Assembly: GCF_030704205.1 (NCBI RefSeq)
Contig: NZ_CP131913.1
Coordinates: 62,001-126,000, forward strand
Length of the DNA: 64,000 nucleotides
Reading direction: 5' to 3'
Origin: Halomonas alkalicola
GTDB taxonomy: Bacteria; Pseudomonadota; Gammaproteobacteria; Pseudomonadales; Halomonadaceae
In this document: positions 28,393 through 36,755 of the stretch, in pieces
How positions within the stretch are numbered: position 1 is the first letter of the stretch
Layout: every line of letters starts with the position of its first letter
Notes under the pieces: generated by a model
What the model was told of the DNA's origin: nothing
The model's database searches: none
The model's input: the letters and a program-made list of their open reading frames with translations, nothing else
Translations under genes and position numbers: made by a program

Positions 28393-28965
28393 GTGAACTT
28401 CCTGGCGCATGCCTGGCTGGCCCGTGGCGGCAGTGATGACTTCCTGTGGGGCAACCTGATCGCCGACGGGGTCAAGGGGAGCGATCTCTCCGCCTGGCCG
28501 GGGGGGGTTGCCGCCGGCATTCGCCACCACCGTCGGGTGGACGCCTTCGTGGATGCGCATCCCGTCGTGGCGCGGATCCGTCGCCGGGCGCCCGATCGCC
28601 AGCGTCGCTATGCCGGGATCGCCCTGGACCTGGTGTGGGATCACTTCGTGGCGCGGGAGCTGGGCCTTCAGGCCGGGCACTCCCCGCTGGTGGCCCGCAC
28701 CTACCGGGTGCTGCGGGCCCGGCCGGCGCCGGCGCGCCTGGCCACGCTGGTGCCGGTGCTGGTGGAGCAGGACTGGCTGCATCGCTATGCGGATTTCGCC
28801 TTCACCTGTCGGGCGATTGCCGGTATCGGCCGTCGCCTCTCCGGCCCCAATCGGCTGGCCGAGCTGGTGCCCTGGCTCGAGGAGGAACAGCGGCGTCTGG
28901 AAGAGGAGTTCCTGCGCCTGTGGCCGGAGGTGCGCCAGGCGCTGGAGGTGCCGGCACATCCCTAG
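28393..28965 (+). CDS. acpH: Acyl carrier protein phosphodiesterase
   Basis: 190 residues beginning MNFLAHAWLA from a GTG codon at 28393. LWGNLIADGVKGSDLSAWPGGVAAGIRHHRRVDAFVDAHP carries the AcpH/HD-like metal residues, and LDLVWDHFVA follows. AcpH removes the phosphopantetheine arm from acyl carrier protein. It lies eight bases after tusE and is probably co-transcribed; it converges on moeA. Confidence 0.9.
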   Translation: MNFLAHAWLARGGSDDFLWGNLIADGVKGSDLSAWPGGVAAGIRHHRRVDAFVDAHPVVARIRRRAPDRQRRYAGIALDLVWDHFVARELGLQAGHSPLVARTYRVLRARPAPARLATLVPVLVEQDWLHRYADFAFTCRAIAGIGRRLSGPNRLAELVPWLEEEQRRLEEEFLRLWPEVRQALEVPAHP

Positions 28966-28977
28966 CCGGCGAGGCGC

Positions 28978-30184
28978 TCAGGCCCCGCCGATCCAGAGGC
29001 AGTCGACCCTATCGCCCACCTCGAGGCGCGTCTCCGGCGGGACCACCGCCAGGGCATCCGCCGCGATGCAGGAGGAGAGCACCCCGGAGTTCTGGTCGCG
29101 GAAGGCGTGGGCACTGATGCCCTCCGTGCCGAATTCGAGGCGAACGCGCATGTAGTGCGCGCGGGGTCCGGTCTGGGTAGCAAAGGCGGCGCGCGCCGCC
29201 AGGCGCGGCAGCTCGAGCAGAGCCGGTGCGCCGAGCAGCGCGCCCATCAGCGGGCGCAGGAACAGCCAGGCCCCCACGAAGCTCGATACCGGATTTCCCG
29301 GCAGGCCCACGAAGCGGGCCTCGTGACCCTCGGCGGGGAGCCGCCCCAGGGCCAGCGGCTTGCCGGGCCGGATAGCCAGGCGCCACAGGTCCAGCTGCCC
29401 CAGCGCCTCCACCGCCGCCTTGACGTGATCCTCCTCGCCGACGCTGACGCCTCCCGTGGTGATCACCACGTCGGCCTCCCGGGCCGCCGCGGCCAGGGCC
29501 TGGCGGGTGCCCTCGGCATCGTCGGGAATCGCGGCGACCCGCACCACCTCGGCGCCGAACCGCTCGAGCAAGCGCCTGAGCATGGGGCGGTTGGAGTTGT
29601 AGATCTGACCCGGGCCGAGGGGGCGGCCGGGGTCGACGATCTCGTCCCCGGTGGAGAGCAGCGCCACCGGGGGGGCGGCGGCGCACCGTCACCTCGGTGA
29701 TGCCCTGGCCGGCGAGATGGCCGAGCGCCGCTGCCTCGAGGGGCTCGCCGGCCGGCAGCAGCTCGTCACCCGCGCTGACGTCGCGGCCGCGGCGGCGGAC
29801 ATTGTCGCCGGCCGGGACCTCCGGCGGGATGCGCACGCGCTCTCCCTCGCGCTCGCAGCGCTCCTGCATCACCACGCAGTCGGCCCCCGGGGGGATGGCG
29901 CCGCCGGTGAAGATGCGTGCGCAGGTGCCGCGCTCCAGGGGGCCACCGGTAGCGCCCGCGGCGATGCGCTGGCTCACCCTGAGCCAGCCGCCGGCATCGC
30001 CGTGGTAAAGCGCGTAGCCGTCCATGGCGCTGTTGTCGAAGGGGGGCACGTCGAGGCGTGCCGGCACCGACTCGGCGAGGATGCGCCCGGCGGCCTCTTC
30101 GCAGGAGATTCGCTCCCCGTAAAGGGGGATGACCCCTTCCAGCAGCGCCGTGAGTGCCGCCTCGACGGGCTTGAGATCAGCCAT
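28978..30184 (-). pseudogene. moeA: Molybdopterin molybdotransferase MoeA, frameshifted at a run of seven G/C
   Basis: The N-terminal half starts at 30184 (MADLKPVEAALTALLEG), with PPFDNSAMDGYAL and FTGGAIPPGADCVVMQE, and continues to VTVRRRPP at about 29676. The remainder (VALLSTGDEIVDPG, ITTGGVSVGEEDHV, FVGLPGNPVSSFV) lies in another frame down to 28978. Removing one base from the G run at 29669-29675 joins the two halves into one normal-length MoeA of about 402 residues. MoeA inserts molybdate into molybdopterin, needed by the formate dehydrogenase nearby. It is probably a homopolymer slip in the consensus, but a real loss is possible. Confidence 0.88.
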
Positions 30185-30320
30185 GCCGGCCTCGCTCAGG
30201 GATCACGTAGTTGGCCCGAACTTGCAAGGATCTACACGGCTTGTGCCGGGAGATATTGGCGTCAGACATGCTGGCCTCGCTCCGGGATCACGAGGTTTGC
30301 GAAGTTACATGGCTTGTGCC
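30182..30320. repeat. Imperfect tandem duplication of the moaB 3' end
   Basis: Two related units lie at about 30182-30248 and 30267-30320. Both share GGCCTCGCTC, GGGATCACG and GGCTTGTGCC. On the minus strand the outer unit would read HKPC, then ANYVIPERGRHG, beside the true moaB end HKPCNFANLVIPERGQHV. The moeA start codon falls inside the outer copy. Confidence 0.6.
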
Positions 30321-30783
30321 GACTGTCGAGCTGCTCGGCGAGGATGCCGTCCCACCCGGTGCGACAGGCGCCGGTGGAGCCGGGCAGGCAGAACACCACG
30401 GTGGCGTTGGCCAGGCCGCCCAGGCAGCGGCTCTGGACCGTGGAGCTGCCGATCTCGTCCCAGCTGAGCTGGCGGAACAGTTCGCCGAAGCCCTCGATCT
30501 CCTTGTCGAGCAGGGCCCTGACGGCCTCGGGGGTGGAGTCCCTGCCGGTAAAGCCGGTGCCGCCGGTGGTCAGCACTACCTGGACGTCGGGGTCGGCGAT
30601 CCACGCCGAGACCACTGCACGGATACGGTAGATATCGTCGGGGACGATCTGCCGGTCGGCCAGGCGGTGGCCGGCCTCGGTCAGGCGATCCACTAGCGAC
30701 TGGCCGCTGCGATCGGTGGCCTCGGTGCGGGTGTCGGAGATGGTCAGCACGGCGATGGAGAGGGGGAGCATCGCTTCGCTCAT
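30262..30783 (-). CDS. moaB: Molybdenum cofactor biosynthesis protein MoaB
   Basis: 173 residues of the MogA/MoaB fold. LSIAVLTISDTRTEATDRSGQSLVDRL, LTTGGTGFTGRDSTPEAV and LPGSTGACRTGWDGIL are the substrate-loop motifs. It adenylylates molybdopterin or has a related role in molybdenum cofactor assembly. ATG 30783 overlaps the stop of the DUF1244 gene by four bases (ATGA). moeA follows after a 77-base spacer that holds a copy of the moaB tail. Confidence 0.92.
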   Translation of the reverse strand: MSEAMLPLSIAVLTISDTRTEATDRSGQSLVDRLTEAGHRLADRQIVPDDIYRIRAVVSAWIADPDVQVVLTTGGTGFTGRDSTPEAVRALLDKEIEGFGELFRQLSWDEIGSSTVQSRCLGGLANATVVFCLPGSTGACRTGWDGILAEQLDSRHKPCNFANLVIPERGQHV

Positions 30784-31100
30784 CGTGCCTTCTCCTGCTT
30801 CTGGGCCTGGCGCGCCGCGAAGGCGGCCTGCTGCTGGGGGGTGGCCTCCTGCTGGTAGTGTGTCTTCCACTCCGAGTAGGGCATGCCGTAGACGTACTCG
30901 CGGGCGGCCTCGTAGTCGAGCGCCTCCCCGCGCTCCTCGGCGGCACTGACCAGCCACTTGGAGAGGCAGTTGCGGCAGAAGTCGGCCAGGATCATCAGGT
31001 CGATGTTCTGCACTTCCTTGTGCTCGTCGAGGTGCCTGAGCAGGCGGCGGAAGGCGGCGGCCTCGAGTTCGGTGCGGGTGGCGTCGTCGAGATGGTCCAT
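30780..31100 (-). CDS. DUF1244 family protein
   Basis: 106 residues matching DUF1244: FRRLLRHLDEHKEVQNIDLMILADFCRNCLSKWL, then DYEAAREYVYGMPYSEWKTHYQ. Two cysteines in FCRNC are conserved in the family. Function is unknown. The C-terminal 20 residues are Gln/Ala-rich. It overlaps moaB by four bases, which suggests joint translation with molybdenum cofactor genes, though its link to them is only positional. Confidence 0.85.
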   Translation of the reverse strand: MDHLDDATRTELEAAAFRRLLRHLDEHKEVQNIDLMILADFCRNCLSKWLVSAAEERGEALDYEAAREYVYGMPYSEWKTHYQQEATPQQQAAFAARQAQKQEKAR

Positions 31101-31147
31101 GGCGCTCTCGTTCTCCCTGGGTGAGTTGGGTCAGGATGGAGCCAGCA

Positions 31148-31177
31148 TAACAAAAGACACCGCCCGTAGGCGGTGTC
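31148..31177 (-). terminator. Terminator of the formate dehydrogenase operon
   Basis: On the minus strand GACACCGCC and GGCGGTGTC pair around a four-base loop, followed by TTTTGTT. It lies 25 bases past the cytochrome b subunit stop. Confidence 0.85.
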
Positions 31178-31201
31178 GTGTGGGGGGCGGTTCAACGCGG
31201 T

Positions 31202-32257
31202 TCATCCGGGGCGAGAGGCCGTCTCGTTGCGGTCGCCATCGGTGGCACTGGCCGCGTCAAGGCGCTCCTCGGGCACCGCCTGGTCCTTGACCTCCTCGTA
31301 CCAGAGATTGTGGTGGTCCTTGGCCCAGGTCTCGTCCACGTAGCCGGTGGTCATGCCCTCCAGCGATCCCTCCGAGCCGATGGTGCCGATGTAGATATGG
31401 CCCAGCGCCACCGCGGTGAGCCCCAGGGCGCCGCCCCCGTGGATCAGGTTGGCCCACTGCATGGTGTCGCGGCTCTGGCCGTAGTTGGGGAAGTCCAGCA
31501 CGAAGCCGCTGGCCACCACGGCCAGACCGGCGGTGGCCAGCAGCCAGAACCACAGCTTCTCGCCGCCGTTGGCAAAGCCGGCATCGGGATGGCCCTTGCC
31601 CACCAAGCCGCCGCCCTGGCGGAACCACTCGAGGTCGTGGCGCTTCGGCCAGTTGTGCTTGAGCACCCTGGCCAGCAGCACGATGAGCAGCACCCCGAAC
31701 AACGGGCCAAGGTAGTTGTGGGCCAGCTTCGAGGCCGAGATCATCGCGCCCCAGACCGCATCGCCGAACAGCGAGCGAAACACGAACTTGCCGTAGAGCA
31801 GGTTCAGGCCACTGAGCGCCAGGACGATGAACAGCGTGGCCACCGTCCAGTGCAGCGAGCGCACGAATAGTGGCCAGCGCAAGAGCTTGCGGCCGGTACG
31901 CGGCTCGCTGAGGTCCTTGCGGCCGATGATCACGTAGAAGAGCGCAATCGCCGCGATCATCCCGCCTACGGCGATCAGGCCGAAGGGGGAGACCCAGCGG
32001 TTGCGCAGCTGCCGCCAGCGCTCGCCGCTGGAGTTGACCAGGTTGTAGGTGGAATCGAAGCGGGTGTCGCGGAAGTTGGCATCCACCTCGCCGCTGCGCA
32101 CCTGGCGCCAGATATCGGGACTGACGCCGCCCACCGCGGTAGCCGCTTCGCGTTCGGTCTCCGCCTGGGCCATGGCGGGAGCGGCGAGCAGGGCGGTCAG
32201 GGCCAGCAGCACCGCCAGCAGCAGCCCCCTCAGGGGCCCATTTCGGCACAGGCACAT
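31202..32257 (-). CDS. fdhC: Formate dehydrogenase gamma subunit (cytochrome b556)
   Basis: 351 residues. A signal-like N-terminus (LLLAVLLALTALLAAPAMAQA) is followed by a periplasmic stretch and four membrane helices of the prokaryotic b561/FdoI type. Haem-binding histidines are in FVRSLHWTVATLF, KLAHNYLGPLF and ANLIHGGGALGLTAVALGHIYIG. It passes electrons from the iron-sulfur subunit to quinone in the inner membrane. The long N-terminal extension before the first b-type helix is the form found with cytosol- or periplasm-facing FDH of proteobacteria. It is the last gene of the operon. Confidence 0.9.
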   Translation of the reverse strand: MCLCRNGPLRGLLLAVLLALTALLAAPAMAQAETEREAATAVGGVSPDIWRQVRSGEVDANFRDTRFDSTYNLVNSSGERWRQLRNRWVSPFGLIAVGGMIAAIALFYVIIGRKDLSEPRTGRKLLRWPLFVRSLHWTVATLFIVLALSGLNLLYGKFVFRSLFGDAVWGAMISASKLAHNYLGPLFGVLLIVLLARVLKHNWPKRHDLEWFRQGGGLVGKGHPDAGFANGGEKLWFWLLATAGLAVVASGFVLDFPNYGQSRDTMQWANLIHGGGALGLTAVALGHIYIGTIGSEGSLEGMTTGYVDETWAKDHHNLWYEEVKDQAVPEERLDAASATDGDRNETASRPG

Positions 32258-32268
32258 GGCATCACCTC

Positions 32269-32919
32269 CTAGCCCTGGCGGGTCGCGTCATAGGCCAGCG
32301 CATCGGCCTGGGAGAGATCGCCGCCGCCGCGGGTGCGCTCCTGCTCGCGGCGCTGGTTGCTCGACCAGCCACCGTCGGGATGCCCGCGATGGATGACCCG
32401 TTGACGGAAGATATCGGCCACCGTCTGAGCGTCGCCGGCGAGCAGCGCCTTGGTGGAACACATCTCGGCACACAGCGGCAGCTTGCCCTCGGCAATGCGG
32501 TTGGCCCCGTACTTCTCGTACTCCTCCTCCCTGCTGTCCGCCGGTCCGCCGGCGCAGAAGGTGCACTTGTCCATCTTGCCGCGCTCGCCGAAGGCGTTCT
32601 GCTTGGGGAACTGCGGGGCGCCGAAGGGGCAGGCATAGAGGCAGTAGCCGCAGCCGATGCAGAGGTCCTTGTCGTGCAGGACGATGCCGTCGTCGGTCTT
32701 GTAGAAGCAGTCCGTGGGGCAGACCGCCATGCAGGGGGCGTCGTCGCAGTGCATGCAGGCCACCGAGATCGAGACCTCGTCGGCCTGGCCGTCGTTGAGG
32801 GTCACCACCCGCCGGCGCTGGATGCCCCAGGGGACATCGTTGGCGTTCTTGCAGGCGGTGACGCAGCCGTTGCAGTCGATGCAGCGCTCGGCGTCGCACA
32901 TGAATTTCATCTGTGCCAT
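32269..32919 (-). CDS. fdhB: Formate dehydrogenase beta subunit (four 4Fe-4S ferredoxin)
   Basis: 216 residues with four cysteine clusters: CIDCNGCVTACK, CMHCDDAPCMAVCP, CIGCGYCLYACP and the CTFC...CAEMC pair. This is the FDH3B form, which lacks the C-terminal membrane anchor of E. coli FdnH. It connects the catalytic subunit to the cytochrome b. It lies 11 bases before fdhC and 29 bases after the catalytic gene. Confidence 0.92.
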   Translation of the reverse strand: MAQMKFMCDAERCIDCNGCVTACKNANDVPWGIQRRRVVTLNDGQADEVSISVACMHCDDAPCMAVCPTDCFYKTDDGIVLHDKDLCIGCGYCLYACPFGAPQFPKQNAFGERGKMDKCTFCAGGPADSREEEYEKYGANRIAEGKLPLCAEMCSTKALLAGDAQTVADIFRQRVIHRGHPDGGWSSNQRREQERTRGGGDLSQADALAYDATRQG

Positions 32920-32948
32920 GTCTTGTTCTCCTGGTCGCTGTCGATCGC

Positions 32949-35808
32949 TCAGGCGCGCTCGATCCTACAGATGGTGCATTTGGTTTCCTGCATCAGGGTC
33001 ACAGGGTCATAGCCGTAGGTGGTCGCCGTGTTGGCTGCCTCGCCCAGCACATAGGGCGCCGCCCCCTCCGGGTAGCGGTCGTGGAGATTCTCGCCCTGGA
33101 AGATGCCGCCAAAGTGGAAGGGCATGAAGGCCACCCCGCGGCCGACCCGCGGCGTGACCAGCGCCTTGACCCGCACGCGGCCGCCCTCGGCGCCCTCGAC
33201 CCAGACGGTGTCGCCGTCGCGTATGCCGATGTCGTTGGCATCCGCCGGGTTGACCTCGACGAACATCTCCTGCTGCAGCTCGGCGAGCCACGACATGGAG
33301 CGGGTCTCCTCGCCGCCGCCCTCGTACTCCACCAGGCGACCCGAGGTGAGGATGATCGGGTAGCGGTCGGAGTTGTCGTTCTCCTGGATGCTGCGATAGA
33401 GGGTGGGCAGCCGGAACAGCGAGCGGAAGTCGTCCCAGGTGGGAAACTGTTCGACCAGGTCGCGACGGGTGGTGTAGAGCGGCTCGCGGTGCTTGGGCAC
33501 CTGGTCCGGGAAGGTCCATACCACGGCGCGTGCCTTGGCGTTGCCGTAGGGAGCGCAGCCGTGCTCGATGGCCACCCGCTGGATGCCCCCGGAGAGGTCC
33601 GTCTTCCAGTTCTCACCCTCGGCGGCGGCCTTCTCCTCGTCGGTGAGGTCGTCCCACCAGCCCAGGTCCTTGAGCATCTGGTCGGTGAACTCGGGATAGC
33701 CATCGTCGAGCTCGCCGGCGACCGGGGCCGAGCCCTCGGCCAGCAGGTTCACGCCGTTGCGCTCGATGCCGAAGCGGGCCCGGAAGCCCATGCCGCCCTC
33801 CTTGACCGGCACGCTGGGGTCGTAGAGGAGGCGGGTTGGGCGAGCCGGGGTGGGCGAACTCCGGCGTGCCCCAGCAGGGCCAGGGCAGGCCGTAGTAGTC
33901 GCCGTCGGCGGGACCGCCCTCGGCGCGCAGGTCCTCGAAGCTGAAGGTGTGCCAGTGCTTCTGGTGCTCCTTGAGGCGCTCCGGGCTCTGGCCGGTGTAG
34001 CCGATGGTCCAGGTGCCGCGGTTGATCTCGCGCAGGATGTCCTCGATCAGCGGCTCCTTGCCGTTGACCTGGATATGGCGGGTCAGCTCCTCGGCGAAGC
34101 CGAACTTCTCGGCCAGCAGGTACATGATCTCGTGGTCGGGCTTGGACTCGAACAGCGGCTCGATCACCTTGTCGCGCCACTGCAGCGAGCGGTTGGTGGC
34201 GGTCACGCTGCCGGTGGTCTCGAACTGGGTGCAGGCAGGCAGCAGATAGACGCCGTCGGTGCGGTCATGCATGACCGCGGCCACCGGGGGGTAGGGGTCG
34301 ACGATCACCATCATCTCGAGCTTCTGCATGGCGCGGCGCATCTCGGGGCCGCGGGTCTGGGAGTTGACCGCATGGCCCCAGTAGAACATCGCCTTGAGTG
34401 CGGTGCGCTGGGAGATCGCCTCGTCCTCCTCGAGCACCCCGTCGACCCAGCGCGAGACCGTGATGCCGCTGCTGTTCATGGGCAGGCCGTCGTGGTACTC
34501 GGTCTGGTCGAAGCGGCCCTTGAGCCACTCGTAGTCGACGTCCCAGACCCGCGCCCAGTGCTGCCAGGCCCCCTCGGCCAGGCCGTAGTAGGCCGGCAGG
34601 GAGCTGGAGTCGAGGCCGAGGTCGGTGGCGCCCTGGACGTTGTCGTGGCCGCGCAGGATATTCGCCCCGCCGCCGGACTTGCCGATGTTGCCAAGGGCCA
34701 GTTCGAGGATGCAGTAGGCGCGGGTGTTGTTGTTGCCGGTGGTGTGCTGGGTGCCGCCCATGCACCAGACGATGCAGCCCGGCTTCTGGGTGGCCAGGCG
34801 CTGCGCCACGTCCCGCATGGTGGCCTCGGGCACGCCGGTGACGTCCTCCACCACCCTCGGGGTAAAGGTGGCGACCTCGGCGCGCACCTCGTCCATGCCG
34901 TAGACCCGCTGCTGGATGTACTGGCGATCCTCCCAGCCGTTCTCGAAGATGTGCCACAAGAGGCCCCAGATGAAGGCGACATCGGAGCCGGGGCGAATGC
35001 GCACATGGGTATCGGCCTTGGCCGCGGTGCGGGTGAAGCGGGGATCGGCGACGATGATGTCGCAGCTGTTGCGCTCCTTGGCGATCAGGAAGTGCTGCAT
35101 CGCCACCGGGTGGGCCTCGGCGGGGTTGGAGCCGATGAACAGCATCGAGCGGCTGTTGTGCATGTCGTTGAGCGAGTTGGTCATCGCTCCGTAGCCCCAG
35201 GTGTTGGCCACCCCGGCGACCGTGGTGGAGTGACAGATGCGCGCCTGGTGGTCGGTATTGTTGGTGCCCCACAGGGAGGCAAACTTGCGCAGCAGGTAAG
35301 CCTGCTCGTTGTTGAACTTGGCCGAGCCGAGCCAGAAGATGCTGTCGGGGCCGTGGGCCTCGCGCAGGGCCAGGACCTTGTCGCCGATCTCCTCGATGGC
35401 CTCGTCCCAGTTCATCCGCTGCCACTGGCCGCCGACCAGCTTCATGGGGTACTTGAGGCGGCGGCTGGAGTGGCCATGCTGCCGCAGCGAGGCGCCCTTG
35501 GCGCAGTGGGCGCCGCGGTTGATGGGGTGGTCGAAGGCGGGCTCCTGGCGCGTCCAGATCCCTTCCTGCACCTCGGCGTAGGTGCCGCAGCCCACCGAGC
35601 AGTGGGAGCAGATGGTGCGCTTGACCTCGACCGGGGAGTCGAGCACCGGGGTCTTGCCGCTCGCCTCGACGGGTCGCATCATCCCGTGGCCCATGAAGCC
35701 GGCGGCCGCCAGACCCCCGGTGGCCGCGCCGCTGCGCTTGAGGAACTGCCGGCGGGAGATGCCGAGCCCCGCCGGGCGTGGGGTGTCTTGCTTGCGTGTC
35801 AGACGCAT
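32949..35808 (-). pseudogene. fdhA: Formate dehydrogenase catalytic (alpha) subunit, frameshifted near the C-terminal third
   Basis: The first frame (from 35808) has a Tat signal (ISRRQFLKRSG), the N-terminal 4Fe-4S site CSHCSVGC, and the active-site stretch ARICHSTTVAG. A cysteine, not selenocysteine, is the molybdenum/tungsten ligand there. It runs through the molybdopterin domains to GTPEFAHPGSPN. The rest (VPVKEGGMGFRARFG to the stop at 32949) is one frame over. The break lies at about 33822-33836, and removing a single C restores a protein of about 950 residues. The enzyme oxidises formate to CO2. As read, the molybdopterin-binding C-terminal domain is cut off, so it is either broken or a consensus indel. 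Confidence 0.88.
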
Positions 35809-35839
35809 GGTGTCTTACCTCCTGACCTGGGCGGGGCGC

Positions 35840-36043
35840 TCAGTCGCGCAGGGTGGCGTAGTAGGTGCGGATATGCTCGGTTTCCCGGTAGTTCCTCTCC
35901 GCCGGTTCGCGCTCAGGGGAAGGTGGGGCGTCTGCCTGGCTGAGGCTGACATGGCCGATGACAGCGGTGGTACCGGCCAGGGCGCCGCCGGCCCCCAGGG
36001 TGCGGAGGAAGCGGCGACGCTGGGCGTCGTGGGGTCGGTTCAT
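35840..36043 (-). CDS. Small Tat-signal protein of formate dehydrogenase loci (FdhX-like)
   Basis: 67 residues: MNRPHDAQRRRFLRTLGAGG is a twin-arginine signal (RRRFLR), followed by a hydrophobic core and a short tail ending HIRTYYATLRD. This matches the small 'formate dehydrogenase region TAT target' family, always found upstream of the catalytic subunit. Its role is unclear; it may help Tat export or assembly of the enzyme. It is 31 bases upstream of fdhA. Confidence 0.85.
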   Translation of the reverse strand: MNRPHDAQRRRFLRTLGAGGALAGTTAVIGHVSLSQADAPPSPEREPAERNYRETEHIRTYYATLRD

Positions 36044-36120
36044 GGCGTGGTTCCTCGAATCAGGCGTTGGGACGTTCTTGTTGGTTGTTGTCGGCCGCGT
36101 CAGTCGAATGGCCAGGGTGG

Positions 36121-36753
36121 CTAACCGGCAGCCGGGTCGATCATGCGTACCGGTGACTCCTCGGTCATGGCCTCGAAGCGCTGCCTCTCCTGCGCCAGAA
36201 AGGCAATGCCCAGGCGCCCAGTACCAGCGTAGATGGGGGGGGACACCCTCGCCAGGTCAGCCAGACAACGCTGCGCCCACGAGGCCAGGTGGCGATGGAA
36301 GAAGGCCGCCTGGTCGGGTGAGCCGCCCTCCACCAGCAGCGCCATCACTTCGAGCAGGGCGCCCAGGTGGTCCTCGGGGTCGCGGCTCTCCTCGGCCCGG
36401 GCGATGCCCAGCCGGCGCAGGTCGCGGCGCAGGGCCACCAGGGGCTCGTCCATCAGGGTGCCGTGCAGGTACCAGGAGGCGTAGGGCGTGACCTCCCCCT
36501 GGATCACCCCGACCAGCAGCTCGAAATGCGCCCGGCCGGCCGCCTCGGGAGTGGTCGTCTGGGCGGCATCGGCCAGCGCCTGCCAGGCGGCGCTCATCTC
36601 GCCGCCGTCCTCGTCGGGCTCCAGGTGGGCAAGAAGATCGAGCAGCTCGGCATCCGGCGGCGCGAGCAGGAGCCGGGCAAGCAGGCGGTAGATATCGGCG
36701 CGCAGAGCCTCTCGTTCATCCACCGCGGCCACGGTCTGGCGGTTGTCATGCAT
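36121..36753 (-). CDS. TorD/DmsD-family molybdoenzyme chaperone
   Basis: 210 residues, all helical by composition. LRADIYRLLARLLLAPPDAELLDLL and the central YASWYLHGTLMDEPLVALRRDLRRLGI match the TorD family, which binds Tat signals of molybdenum enzymes until cofactor is inserted. DPEDHLGALLEVMALLV is the second conserved region. ATG 36753 is two bases from the ferredoxin gene stop. The client is most likely the adjacent formate dehydrogenase. Confidence 0.88.
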   Translation of the reverse strand: MHDNRQTVAAVDEREALRADIYRLLARLLLAPPDAELLDLLAHLEPDEDGGEMSAAWQALADAAQTTTPEAAGRAHFELLVGVIQGEVTPYASWYLHGTLMDEPLVALRRDLRRLGIARAEESRDPEDHLGALLEVMALLVEGGSPDQAAFFHRHLASWAQRCLADLARVSPPIYAGTGRLGIAFLAQERQRFEAMTEESPVRMIDPAAG

Positions 36754-36755
36754 GG

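Noticed and set aside
32949-35808. Possible selenocysteine in the formate dehydrogenase
   Set aside because: The active-site position reads ICHST with a cysteine codon, and no in-frame TGA with a downstream SECIS-like hairpin is needed to explain the frame.
33850-35943. A 697-codon open frame opposite the formate dehydrogenase gene
   Set aside because: Antisense shadow with repetitive Val/Gly/Ala composition; the minus-strand gene has intact cofactor motifs.
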